Positions 1 to 7,512 of a stretch of 25,851 nucleotides of DNA are shown in pieces (within the stretch, counting starts at the first letter, position 1; each line of letters opens with the position of its first letter). The position numbers were made by a program, and so were the translations under genes. The DNA is taken from NCBI GenBank assembly GCA_021733705.1, contig JAIPKF010000002.1:1-25851 (forward strand), read 5' to 3'. Source of the stretch: Chthoniobacterales bacterium. GTDB lineage: Bacteria; Verrucomicrobiota; Verrucomicrobiia; Chthoniobacterales; UBA6821. The notes below the pieces were generated by a model, which made no database searches, was not told the origin of the DNA, and worked only from the letters and a program-made list of their open reading frames with translations.

Positions 1-748
1 TCAATGAATAGCCAGCAAAATCAAAATAGATCTGCCCATAAAATCCTAAACATCCCCCAAAAAGTTTCAGCGCGGCTTGCTTCTCTACTTTTTCAAAAAT
101 GGGATTCACAAAGGCCGCCAGATGATCAGCAAAGACCGCTTTGTAGAGAAATCCCAAAGCGAACTTTCGACAGCCTTCGATAAAAAAAGAGGAATTAAAG
201 TAACGTTTCTTGTGCAGCTGTGGAAGAAAGGTGGGAGCATGAATGATCGGCCCTGCAACAAGATGTGGAAAAAAGGAGAGGTAAACACCCAGCCGTATGA
301 ACGATGTTTCAGCTACTAATGTTTTTCTATAAACCGTCACAACATAACTAATCGCTTGGAAAATATAGAAACTAATTCCTGCAGGAAGAATAATTTTCAG
401 TGTGATCCAGCCTGAAGTTCCTCCCATTTTTATGAAAGCAGTGTGAAGTGATTCTAAAAAAAAGTTAGTGTATTTAAAATAGCCCAGGATGAGGATTAGC
501 AAGGAGCAAGCACCGATCATCAGCCTCTTTCTGTGAGGCTCGGCTGCTCTTTCTAGGAATCTTCCAGCAAAATAAGAGACCATAATAACAGTAAAAAGGA
601 GTCCTGTGCATTTCCAGTTCCACCAGCCGTAGAAAAAGAAATTAGCTGCAAATAGAAAAGGATGTCGCCATCGGTCTGAGGGAAGACTCCAGTAAACGAT
701 GAGGACTACGATCAAAAAAAAGAAAAAAGGAAGAGTGTTAAAAATCAT
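1..748 (-). CDS. MBOAT family membrane O-acyltransferase (AlgI/DltB-like), C-terminal part outside the window
   Basis: This reading frame is open on the minus strand from an ATG at 748 to the left edge, giving the first 249 residues; the C-terminal part is missing. The N-terminus is strongly hydrophobic with several membrane segments. The stretch GISFYIFQAISYVV followed by VYRK, then FPHLVAGPI, then YFDFAGYS close to the edge, is characteristic of AlgI-type membrane-bound O-acyltransferases. Family members move acyl groups, often acetyl, across the inner membrane onto exported polysaccharide or cell-wall polymers. The catalytic His region lies downstream of what is visible, so activity cannot be judged. 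The start is 14 bp downstream of the lnt stop, so the gene is probably the third cistron of an operon. The acceptor substrate cannot be inferred. The family call is firm; a specific name such as algI is not. Confidence 0.85.
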   Translation of the reverse strand, partial: MIFNTLPFFFFLIVVLIVYWSLPSDRWRHPFLFAANFFFYGWWNWKCTGLLFTVIMVSYFAGRFLERAAEPHRKRLMIGACSLLILILGYFKYTNFFLESLHTAFIKMGGTSGWITLKIILPAGISFYIFQAISYVVTVYRKTLVAETSFIRLGVYLSFFPHLVAGPIIHAPTFLPQLHKKRYFNSSFFIEGCRKFALGFLYKAVFADHLAAFVNPIFEKVEKQAALKLFGGCLGFYGQIYFDFAGYSL

Positions 749-762
749 GTGTTAAAAATATT

Positions 763-2418
763 TCATCCCTTCTTTTTTCTTTTTAATAAGAAAATTAGAA
801 TGCTTCCAAGTAGCACTCCTAAACATCCCTGTGCAAAAAGATCCCCATGCCTTGAATAAAAAGTAAGTGATGGATGGGATGGAAGGTTCCACGGGGCTGC
901 CAACATTCCTTCAAAAAAAGTAGTGCCATGATCATCTTCAAGTTGATGGGTAATGCGTCCGAAGCGGTCGATAAGACAGGTTACTCCAGTATTGGCAACG
1001 CGCAGCATGGGAAGTTTTGTCTCCACACAACGAAAGAGGGCATTGGTGAGATGCTGTTTGGAAGCGGCTGAATGCCCAAACCATCCATCATTGGTCAATG
1101 TTATGAGGCCTTGTGCTCCGAGTAGTGCAAATTGTCGTACAAGCTCACCAAGTGTATCTTCAAAGCAGAGCAGGGGAGCTACTTTTATTTTTTGATGAGA
1201 GAGAGAGAGGAGCTTTGGACCGGGACCTGCATCGAAGTCACCTAAAATACGATCTCCAATAATCCATTGAAAAAGGGGAAAGCTGTTTCGGCAAGGTATG
1301 TATTCACCAAAGGGAAGAAGATGCGTTTTGGCATAATATTGGATTTCTGAAATACCCGAACTAGCTTTTGCATTAAGTAAAATGGCAGCATTGTAATCCC
1401 GTTGAGGTTTCTCTTCAAAATGCAAGGAGCCGATAAGAAAATCGGCGGAACCTTGTTTTAAGAGCTTTTCAACTCGAGAAAAAGTTTTCTGATCACCCAA
1501 GAGCGGTCGAGGTGTTGCCGCCTCAGGCCATACAATCAAATCGGGATGGAGAGCGAGAGCTGTTTGGGATTCACGGTAATAGGTGTCCATGATTGTCTCT
1601 TCAAAGGCACGATTCCATTTATGATTTTGTGGAATATTTCCTTGAATAGCCACGATGGAGAGGACTTTCTCAAGTGGTGCTGGAGCAGACATTTCACGCA
1701 GTCCATAAATCATGACTGCGACGATCAAAAAAAGTGTTGCTAGCATATCACCATGGAGTCTTAGGCGTAGAGGCATGGTGATTTTTTTTTGTTTTGCTTC
1801 CTCAATAAGGCGCTTGATCGCTAAAGCAAGACTACAGGAGGTCATCACACCGAGAAAAGAGAGCCCAGCAACACCAGTAATATCACTGATTTGAAGCAAA
1901 GGAATTGAATGATGGAAAGCAACTCCAAAAGAATTCCATCCAAAGCCAGTAAATAAAGTTCCCCGAAGCCATTCTAAAGCACTCCAGCTTGCAGCAGATA
2001 ATACCGAGATAAGAAAATTTTTAAGGGAAGAGAGGCTGTGATATCCAGAGCTTTCTAAAAACCCCCTGAGAACCATTCCAACAAAGACCCCCCAGAGGCC
2101 CATATAAAGAGCCAAGTAAAAAGGGAGGGTGACTAATCCTTCCCAGGCAACGGTTGTAATCCATTCCAGCGTGAGTAGAAAAAAAATGGAACCAGCAAAG
2201 AAACTCAGAAAAAAAGTGAACCTTAAACGTCTTAGAAAAGAAGTAGGAAGTGGTGAGAAGAAAAGGGCTGACATTAGTGGTAGAAAAGCTACAAAAGGGA
2301 CCCATGCGAATACTTCTCGGTCATAAGGAGGGAAGGTACAGCTCATGGCTATTCCCGTAACGAGTGCAAGAAACCAAGGGACTACGTATTTTAAAGAGAC
2401 TCGAAAAAAAATCCTCAT
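763..2418 (-). CDS. lnt: Apolipoprotein N-acyltransferase
   Basis: Lnt adds the third acyl chain to the N-terminal cysteine of apolipoproteins at the periplasmic face of the inner membrane, the last step of lipoprotein maturation. The 551-residue product has about 240 residues of hydrophobic membrane segments, followed by a nitrilase-like periplasmic domain (about 250-520) and a last membrane helix with a basic tail. The catalytic triad can be assigned by motif: Glu299 in VWPEAATP, Lys364 in KTHLLPFGEY and Cys418 in LLCFED. The TNDGWFG motif (about 442-448) is also present. Length is slightly above the usual 500-520. The gene starts 3 bp after the stop of the upstream small membrane protein gene and is followed 14 bp later by the MBOAT gene. 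A likely client in this window is the entericidin-like lipoprotein at 22921. Confidence 0.96.
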   Translation of the reverse strand: MRIFFRVSLKYVVPWFLALVTGIAMSCTFPPYDREVFAWVPFVAFLPLMSALFFSPLPTSFLRRLRFTFFLSFFAGSIFFLLTLEWITTVAWEGLVTLPFYLALYMGLWGVFVGMVLRGFLESSGYHSLSSLKNFLISVLSAASWSALEWLRGTLFTGFGWNSFGVAFHHSIPLLQISDITGVAGLSFLGVMTSCSLALAIKRLIEEAKQKKITMPLRLRLHGDMLATLFLIVAVMIYGLREMSAPAPLEKVLSIVAIQGNIPQNHKWNRAFEETIMDTYYRESQTALALHPDLIVWPEAATPRPLLGDQKTFSRVEKLLKQGSADFLIGSLHFEEKPQRDYNAAILLNAKASSGISEIQYYAKTHLLPFGEYIPCRNSFPLFQWIIGDRILGDFDAGPGPKLLSLSHQKIKVAPLLCFEDTLGELVRQFALLGAQGLITLTNDGWFGHSAASKQHLTNALFRCVETKLPMLRVANTGVTCLIDRFGRITHQLEDDHGTTFFEGMLAAPWNLPSHPSLTFYSRHGDLFAQGCLGVLLGSILIFLLKRKKKG

Positions 2419-2421
2419 CAG

Positions 2422-2859
2422 CTAGTGTATGGGTGGAATAGTCGTATCGATGGTTACTGTGCAATGGGTGCCAGGGACCAATACCTCTTGTTTTTCCCAC
2501 TGAAGACCATTGTTCCTAGTAGTGCCATCGAGAAGCTGGAGCTTTACTAGAAGAAGAGATCTCCTTCCTAACATGGTTGGGTTAACCGAAATAACTTCTG
2601 CTTTGCAAGGAAGGAGAGAGGCTTGCCCTTGAAAAGTAACCTTAGCTATTTGATGAGGAGCGATTTTTTTAGAGAGACGTTGAGGATAGAGTGCAGCGAT
2701 GGTTCCTTCTCCTGTAATAATCTGAGCCTCATGAGTGGAGTAGACATGCTGCGAATAGACCCCTATTGTCATGCCTGCTCCAAAGATTCCGAAGACGAGA
2801 ATCGATAATGCCAAGAAAGAACCATTTTTCCAAAATGAGGAAGAGGAAACACGCTGCAT
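2422..2859 (-). CDS. Small membrane-anchored protein of unknown function, encoded just upstream of lnt
   Basis: This 145-residue protein has one N-terminal membrane segment (about 14-35, rich in Leu, Phe, Ile and Gly) after a short Ser- and Arg-containing start, which would place the rest in the periplasm. The remaining part is beta-rich. Its pattern, with IAPHQIAKVTFQG in the middle and VLVPGTHCTVTID near the end, resembles the beta-barrel part of HlyD-type membrane fusion proteins, but it lacks the coiled-coil and lipoyl parts. I do not recognise it as a named family. It starts with ATG and ends 3 bp before lnt, so it is almost certainly the first gene of the lnt-MBOAT operon. A role in envelope biogenesis is inference from position only. 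Confidence 0.75.
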   Translation of the reverse strand: MQRVSSSSFWKNGSFLALSILVFGIFGAGMTIGVYSQHVYSTHEAQIITGEGTIAALYPQRLSKKIAPHQIAKVTFQGQASLLPCKAEVISVNPTMLGRRSLLLVKLQLLDGTTRNNGLQWEKQEVLVPGTHCTVTIDTTIPPIH

Positions 2860-2931
2860 AAAATAAGAAATAGAGTTCGAGGAAAGATTCGTGATTGAGA
2901 AGTTTAAAAAAAAAGGTGATTCTTTGGAATC

Positions 2932-3612
2932 ATGAAATTGTCATACTATCTTCTTTTTTTTGGATTCATGAGTGCTATTTCCACTGGAATCTGCAGCATT
3001 GAAAAAACTAATTCTATCTCGCGCTCTGAAATAGAAGAGATGACTGAGTCAACTGCTCCACAAGAAAATAGTCCTTTTTTTATTGAACGTGAGGAGGCAC
3101 GTCAGGCTGCAGCAGAGGCTGCCACGAATCCGATATATAGAAATTCCTTGCTTCTTCCACGCCATTCTATTCAAGAGGAAATGAAAAAACGTATGAGTCA
3201 GTTTTTGAATATTGTAAAAGTTATCCCTAATAAAATAGACCCTCCTGCATCGCAAATTTTAGTAGAACCGCTCTCCTTTTCAGTAAGCGATACACCCGAA
3301 CTTCATATTTCTTACAAAATAACCAATAATACAAAAGAGATGTGTTTTCTCGATTTTTCAACGAATCAGCGCATTGAAATTCTACTCAAAGAGCAAAATG
3401 GCACTCTGATCACGCAATGGTCGAAAGATCGTTCTTTTGATCCTATTGCTAGCGTTGTGACCATTAATCCCAAAGAGAGTGTTGTCTACACAGAAACAAT
3501 TCCTACCCTTGGAATGAGAGATGGGACCTCCTACTCAATCGAAGTCTTGCTGGTGGGGCATCCCAAGTATACGCTTATCCAATCGATTACTCCTCAGAAC
3601 ACCTTGCCGTGA
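2932..3612 (+). CDS. Secreted protein with a BsuPI-like (intracellular proteinase inhibitor-type) beta-sandwich domain
   Basis: The 226-residue product begins with a probable signal peptide (MKLSYYLLFFGFMSAISTG, cleavage near residue 20-22), followed by a charged, low-complexity linker with an AAAEAA run. The C-terminal half (about 100-220) has a pattern seen in BsuPI/Ig-like domains: YKITNNTKE, then FSTNQRIEILL, ITQWSKDRSFDP, NPKESVVYTETIP and finally a beta-strand-rich end. In Bacillus this fold was described as a proteinase inhibitor, but many secreted copies have no known target, so inhibition is not claimed. The gene is divergent from the lnt operon with 72 bp between the starts, and lies 109 bp upstream of acpP. 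No cysteine pair or active-site motif stands out. Being a secreted protein is well supported; the domain call is a pattern-level inference. Confidence 0.7.
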   Translation: MKLSYYLLFFGFMSAISTGICSIEKTNSISRSEIEEMTESTAPQENSPFFIEREEARQAAAEAATNPIYRNSLLLPRHSIQEEMKKRMSQFLNIVKVIPNKIDPPASQILVEPLSFSVSDTPELHISYKITNNTKEMCFLDFSTNQRIEILLKEQNGTLITQWSKDRSFDPIASVVTINPKESVVYTETIPTLGMRDGTSYSIEVLLVGHPKYTLIQSITPQNTLP

Positions 3613-3621
3613 TCTCTTCCC

Positions 3622-3652
3622 ATTCCTCGTTGAAGGAATAGCTAGATTTTTT
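3622..3652 (+). terminator. Possible weak terminator after the BsuPI-like gene
   Basis: A 6-bp stem, ATTCCT (3622-3627) with AGGAAT (3634-3639), has a 6-nt loop and is followed after a short gap by a run of seven T from 3647. The stem is short and the T-run is 7 nt away, so strength is doubtful. Confidence 0.35.
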
Positions 3653-3721
3653 TAATAAAAATTGTTGCCAAGAGAGGCTCTAATCTCTACTTCTAGTTAC
3701 CAATTCATTTTATTAATCACC

Positions 3722-3967
3722 ATGTCTGACACATCCATTGAAGAAAAAGTACGTAATATCATCGTCGAGCAACTCGGCGTTACTGCTGAACAAGTCACTC
3801 TTAACGCCTCTTTTATTGAAGATCTAGGGGCTGACTCACTCGACACTGTTGAGCTTGTCATGGCTTTTGAGGAAGAGTTCGGCGTTGAAGTTCCTGATGA
3901 GGATGCCGAGAAACTTCAAAAAGTTGGTGATGTTGTGAAGTATATTGAAGAGCATAGTAAGGCGTAA
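3722..3967 (+). CDS. acpP: Acyl carrier protein
   Basis: AcpP carries growing fatty acyl chains on a 4'-phosphopantetheine arm during type II fatty acid synthesis in the cytoplasm. The 81-residue acidic protein is full length. The attachment serine is Ser39 in the GADSLDTVELV motif, followed by the helix II/III sequence FGVEVPDEDAEK. The ATG at 3722 gives the standard N-terminus; an upstream in-frame TTG at 3662 would add 20 non-conserved residues and is rejected. There is no Shine-Dalgarno sequence before the ATG. In many bacteria acpP is flanked by fabG, fabF or rnc; here it stands apart, with its own strong terminator just downstream. The product also supplies acyl chains for lipid A-type acyltransferases such as the one at 21870. 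Confidence 0.97.
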   Translation: MSDTSIEEKVRNIIVEQLGVTAEQVTLNASFIEDLGADSLDTVELVMAFEEEFGVEVPDEDAEKLQKVGDVVKYIEEHSKA

Positions 3968-3993
3968 TTTTTACTTCGTAAATAATTTCAAAG

Positions 3994-4028
3994 AATGCTA
4001 TTCCTGCACAGGAGTAGCATTTTTTTAT
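3994..4028 (+). terminator. Strong intrinsic terminator of acpP
   Basis: AATGCTATTCCTG (3994-4006) pairs with CAGGAGTAGCATT (4009-4021) over about 12 bp with one G-T wobble and a tight loop, followed directly by a T-rich tail TTTTTTATTT. It lies 27 bp after the acpP stop and before the repeat copy at 4046. This is the clearest rho-independent terminator in the window. Confidence 0.9.
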
Positions 4029-4045
4029 TTAGAATATCGTAAAAG

Positions 4046-4212
4046 TTATCCTGAATATTTCATGTTGGTTCGTCGCGATGAGCTGCGAGGCTTGATGATG
4101 CAAGTCAGGTGAGCATTTTGACATGAGGCTCTATAAGTACATATTGACTCGCTCTCATCTGCTCGGCTCTCCCTACGGGCTAGTGCCGCGCATTGCAGTA
4201 TCACTCCGATAT
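4046..4212. repeat. Dispersed intergenic repeat, decayed near-full copy (copy A)
   Basis: The left end reads TCCTGAATATTTCATGTTGG, a diverged form of the family end CCCGGATATTTCATACTGA, followed by TTCGTCGCGATGAGCTGCGAGG as in the copies at 8281 and 20066. The interior CTCTATAAGTACATATTGAC matches the interior of the copy at 8098 read on the opposite strand. The right end is degenerate and runs into the pyrB stop codon. It fills the convergent acpP/pyrB junction. Confidence 0.75.
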
Positions 4213-5193
4213 TTACCCCCCGGAAAACAAATCGGCTACATCAAGTACCAGAGCGAAAAGAGCCATGCGCACAGGAACCCCATTATTTGCTTGGCGAAAG
4301 ATAGCAAGGTTAGGATGGTCGTCGAGATCCTGATCAATTTCAAGAGCTCCTGGGCGACTGTCACGGGGTAGGGGGTGCATGATTGGAACACTTTTGGATC
4401 CCACTTGCTTTTCATAAAGCCCCTTGTTCAAGCAGTAGCAACCTCGATAGCGCTCTGCATCTTCTGGATTTGAAAAACGCTCTTGCTGAATACGTGTCAT
4501 GTAAATCACATCAGCTTTACCAATACCACGGGCTAAATCATTGCATTCTTCTACTGTGTGGCCACGGCTCAATAGTTGCTGAACGATCTCTTGTGGCATT
4601 ACTAAAGGATCAGGGGAGATCAAGATAAAATGAATATTTTTAAAAAGAGAGAGTAATTTTGTTAATGAATGAACTGTTCTTCCATGCTTGAGGTCTCCTA
4701 CGATGGCAATGGAAAGCCCATCAATTTGATCCAGATTTCTTCCGCACTCTTTCATGATGGTGTAAAGGTCGAGGAGTGCTTGGGTAGGATGTTCTCTTGA
4801 ACCTTCCCCAGCATTAATGACAGGAGAGTTTGATGCATCAGCACATTGTTTGATAGAGCCTTCTTTGGGATGACGTATGACAAGTACATCTGCATATCCC
4901 CCTAGAATACGGGCTGTATCTTCGAGGGATTCTCCTTTGACCATCGAAGTAGCCATCTCATCGGAAATATTAAAAACCGCTCCTCCTAGACGATAAAAAG
5001 CTGTTTCAAAACTCACTCGAGTTCGTGTGCTCGGTTCAAAAAAAAGATTTCCAAGAAGAGCTCCCTCCAGGGCCCGAGATTTTTTTTTCCTTTGTGCATA
5101 AGCTTCCATTAATGATGCTAAGGAAAAAATAGTCGTGATATCGTATCGTTCATAGTGATCAATCGAGAGTATATCGGAGCTTTTGAAATTCAT
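4213..5193 (-). CDS. pyrB: Aspartate carbamoyltransferase catalytic chain
   Basis: PyrB condenses carbamoyl phosphate with L-aspartate to give N-carbamoyl-L-aspartate, the committed step of pyrimidine synthesis. The 326-residue protein has all family signatures: FFEPSTRTR (51-59) for carbamoyl phosphate binding, Lys86 in VKGES, HPTQ (135-138), HPLPR (273-277) and the C-terminal GVPVRMAL. The start at 5193 gives the usual N-terminus; in-frame ATGs at 5211 and 5313 would add unconserved residues, and the latter would overlap cysD. No pyrI regulatory-chain gene and no other pyrimidine gene is nearby, so this is a stand-alone gene. Its upstream region is shared with divergent cysD and holds an inverted repeat at 5204-5223. 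The stop codon abuts a dispersed repeat. Confidence 0.96.
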   Translation of the reverse strand: MNFKSSDILSIDHYERYDITTIFSLASLMEAYAQRKKKSRALEGALLGNLFFEPSTRTRVSFETAFYRLGGAVFNISDEMATSMVKGESLEDTARILGGYADVLVIRHPKEGSIKQCADASNSPVINAGEGSREHPTQALLDLYTIMKECGRNLDQIDGLSIAIVGDLKHGRTVHSLTKLLSLFKNIHFILISPDPLVMPQEIVQQLLSRGHTVEECNDLARGIGKADVIYMTRIQQERFSNPEDAERYRGCYCLNKGLYEKQVGSKSVPIMHPLPRDSRPGALEIDQDLDDHPNLAIFRQANNGVPVRMALFALVLDVADLFSGG

Positions 5194-5203
5194 GGGAACT
5201 CTT

Positions 5204-5223
5204 TTTATCATCGATATGATAAA
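5204..5223. promoter_or_regulatory. Inverted repeat, possible operator between pyrB and cysD
   Basis: TTTATCAT (5204-5211) and ATGATAAA (5216-5223) are perfect 8-bp inverted arms around a CGAT centre. The site is 10 bp before the pyrB start and 55 bp before the cysD start, in the only region that can hold both promoters. It has the size of a dimeric repressor site. No regulator gene is near, so the binding protein is unknown. Confidence 0.4.
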
Positions 5224-5278
5224 CTCACAAAAAGAATATTTTTTTTTGTATTCAAGAAGGATATTCTCTCGGGTCTCT

Positions 5279-6100
5279 ATGAAGCATCTTGATTTACTCG
5301 AATCAAAAAGCATCTATTTGTTGCGTGAGGCCTTCAATGCCTTTCCACATCTCTGCATGCTCTGGAGTATGGGTAAAGATTCTAATGTATTACTTTGGTT
5401 AACAAAAAAGGCTTTTGTGGGTCGTATTCCCTATCCCGTATTACATATTGATACAACATACGAATTTCCTGAGATGTTGGAATTTAGAACATGGGCTCAA
5501 TGCTATTATCGATTTGAACTAGTCATTAAAATAAATGAAGAGGCACGTGCTGGCAGGGGTTCTTATACTACCTCTATTGGGTATGAAACGCATGATCCAG
5601 TCACTGTGACCCATGAGCTTAAAACAGTCGCACTTCAACAATGCATGCAGGAACATTCCTTTGATGGTCTGATCACAGGAATTCGGCGTGATGAGGATGC
5701 TACGCGTGCAAAGGAGCGTTATTTTTCTCCCCGAGATGCCCATTTTAAATGGGATTATAAAGATCAACCCCCTGAATTATGGAATCACTTTTCCATCAAA
5801 AAATGGCCAGGTGGTCACACTCGCATTCAGCCTCTCCTCGATTGGACGGAACTCGATATTTGGCGCTACATAGAACGCGAAAATATTCCTATTCCTCAAA
5901 TGTATTTTGCTCGTAATGGTAAGCGCTATCGGTCTTTGGGGTGTTCCCCTATCACTCAGCCCATTGAAAGTCATGCAAGCACCATTCCAGAAATCATTGA
6001 AGAGTTACTTCAAACACGGCACTCTGAACGTGCTGGACGGGCTCAGGATCATCATGAGCGTCATGCCATGCAGAAGCTACGAGCACGAGGATTCCTTTAA
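5279..6100 (+). CDS. cysD: Sulfate adenylyltransferase subunit 2 (ATP sulfurylase small subunit)
   Basis: CysD makes adenosine 5'-phosphosulfate (APS) from sulfate and ATP, driven by GTP hydrolysis in its partner CysN. The 273-residue product starts MKHLDLLESKSIYLLREAF, as in the family, and has the PP-loop SMGKDS (30-35). Further family stretches are GIRRDEDATRAKER, the WDY...PPELW region, WTELDIWRYI, and a C-terminal part with SLGCSPIT and EIIEELL. It is about 30 residues shorter than the E. coli protein, mostly because a loop before SLGC is short. The open frame extends upstream to 5183, but that would overlap pyrB and add unconserved residues. CysN follows after 140 bp, which is unusually wide and holds a decayed repeat. 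Confidence 0.95.
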   Translation: MKHLDLLESKSIYLLREAFNAFPHLCMLWSMGKDSNVLLWLTKKAFVGRIPYPVLHIDTTYEFPEMLEFRTWAQCYYRFELVIKINEEARAGRGSYTTSIGYETHDPVTVTHELKTVALQQCMQEHSFDGLITGIRRDEDATRAKERYFSPRDAHFKWDYKDQPPELWNHFSIKKWPGGHTRIQPLLDWTELDIWRYIERENIPIPQMYFARNGKRYRSLGCSPITQPIESHASTIPEIIEELLQTRHSERAGRAQDHHERHAMQKLRARGFL

Positions 6101-6132
6101 AAAAACAACAACGATGATGCACCTCCTAGCCT

Positions 6133-6213
6133 GGCATCACAATCCTTTACTCGTTTTGTACTAATGAGCTTTGCACAGCACTTCATGACACTTCAGTATG
6201 AAATATCCGGGCT
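6133..6213. repeat. Dispersed intergenic repeat, partial decayed copy between cysD and cysN (copy B)
   Basis: The right end CAGTATGAAATATCCGGGCT (6194-6213) matches the family end. The preceding part (ATCACAATCC, TTTGTACTAATGAGCTTTGC) matches the 3' half of the copies at 9593 and 17681. The left half is missing. Confidence 0.8.
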
Positions 6214-6240
6214 GGTTTCCTATTATCCTATTCTACCTCT

Positions 6241-7512
6241 GTGAGTACATCTGCACCACCACTTCACATTATCACCGTTGGTCATGTGGATCATGGTAAG
6301 TCAACGCTCTTAGGGCGTCTGCTCTATGATACTGATTCACTCTCACAGGAGCAGCTTGCAGCCTTGCATGAAGCAAGTGCGGCCGAAGGAAAAAAACTGG
6401 AGTTGGCATTTGTGTTAGATGCTTTTTTGGAGGAACAAGCTGAAAATATCACTATGGATATCACACACATTCCATTTCGAACATCAGAACGTCACTATGT
6501 CATGATGGATGCTCCAGGACACAAAGAGTTTTTAAAAAATATGCTTACTGGAGCCTCCTGTGCGGAAGCAGCTATTTTACTAATCAGTATTGTAGATGGT
6601 CTTCAAGAGCAAACTCGCCGTCATGTTCAGCTGCTTTCACTTCTCGGAATTGATCAAGTAATCGTTGTGATTAACAAGCTCGATCTAGTCAATTTTTCAC
6701 AAGAAGCTTTTGAACTCGTATCTCAATTGACACAAAAATTATTTCAAGAGTGGGCGCTTCCTGTTCCATGGATCATTCCTACCGCTGCATCCTTAGGGGA
6801 AAATATTGCCTCCTTGAGTTCGCAGATGCCTTGGTATGAAGGTCAAACGGTTCTTCAATGCCTTGATATGTTAACTCCGAAAAAATTTCTTGAAAAAGGA
6901 CCTCTTCGATTTGTAGTTCAAGACATCTATTCTTCGGAAAAGTTTCCTCTTGTGGTGGGACGCGTCGAATCAGGATCATTGAGAGTATCGGAAAAACTTA
7001 TTTTTTGGCCACAGGAGAGAGGAGAACGTAGAGCACGTGTTAGGTCAATTGAAGAATGGGGTGCTTCTTCTCCTCCTCAACATGCTTTTGCAGGAGAATC
7101 TGTCGCTATTACCCTTGAGGAATCGATTCTGGTTCAGCGAGGTGATATCGCTAGCAGACCTCAACAGACTCCTTTGCAATGTACTGATCTTAATGTTCGA
7201 TTATTTTGGTTAGAGGCGCTATCCCTAAGAGTAGATCAGAAAATATTTTTGTTATTAGGAACACAACGTCTTCTAGCAAGAGTAACTTTTATAGAAAATA
7301 TTGTAGATGCTACTACGATGAAATTGATACAAAGATCCCCATGCTCTCTTCATCAACATGAAGTAGCCGATGTTTGTTTTCACTTGCATCAACCCCTTGT
7401 CTTTGATTATTACGATGAACTTCCAGTAACGGGGCGTTTGGCTATAGAAAGTGAAAAAGGGCTTGTGGGAGCTGGGATTATTATTCGAAAAAAAAATGAA
7501 AGCAGATCCTAA
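6241..7512 (+). CDS. cysN: Sulfate adenylyltransferase subunit 1 (GTPase subunit)
   Basis: CysN is the EF-Tu-like GTPase that couples GTP hydrolysis to APS synthesis by CysD. The 423-residue protein starts with GTG at 6241 (MSTSAPPLHIITVGHV). It has G1 GHVDHGKS (14-21), G3 DAPGH (90-94) and G4 NKLD (145-148), followed by EF-Tu-like beta-barrel domains II and III. It lacks a fused kinase domain; APS kinase is encoded by the next gene, which overlaps by 17 bp. At the switch I/G2 site the usual GIT(I/M)D reads NITMD (69-73), so the effector Thr is kept while the preceding Gly is replaced by Asn. At 423 residues it is shorter than E. coli CysN (475). Confidence 0.93.
   Translation: MSTSAPPLHIITVGHVDHGKSTLLGRLLYDTDSLSQEQLAALHEASAAEGKKLELAFVLDAFLEEQAENITMDITHIPFRTSERHYVMMDAPGHKEFLKNMLTGASCAEAAILLISIVDGLQEQTRRHVQLLSLLGIDQVIVVINKLDLVNFSQEAFELVSQLTQKLFQEWALPVPWIIPTAASLGENIASLSSQMPWYEGQTVLQCLDMLTPKKFLEKGPLRFVVQDIYSSEKFPLVVGRVESGSLRVSEKLIFWPQERGERRARVRSIEEWGASSPPQHAFAGESVAITLEESILVQRGDIASRPQQTPLQCTDLNVRLFWLEALSLRVDQKIFLLLGTQRLLARVTFIENIVDATTMKLIQRSPCSLHQHEVADVCFHLHQPLVFDYYDELPVTGRLAIESEKGLVGAGIIIRKKNESRS

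Noticed and set aside
77..319. Open frames at 77-319 (plus) and 106-288 (minus) over the left-edge gene
   Set aside because: Both overlap the MBOAT coding frame in other registers and have no recognisable content; the longer membrane protein frame open to the window edge explains the region.
4100..4210. tRNA-like or small RNA gene in the acpP/pyrB gap
   Set aside because: The GC-rich stretch does not give a cloverleaf with a T-loop or a standard acceptor end; it aligns to the repeat family instead.
4123..4371. Plus-strand frame over the pyrB end
   Set aside because: It starts in the decayed repeat and runs antisense through pyrB; no family features.
5194..5313. Longer N-terminus of PyrB from 5313, and the longer CysD from 5183
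   Set aside because: The two extensions overlap each other in opposite directions and lack conserved sequence; the inner starts give standard family N-termini.
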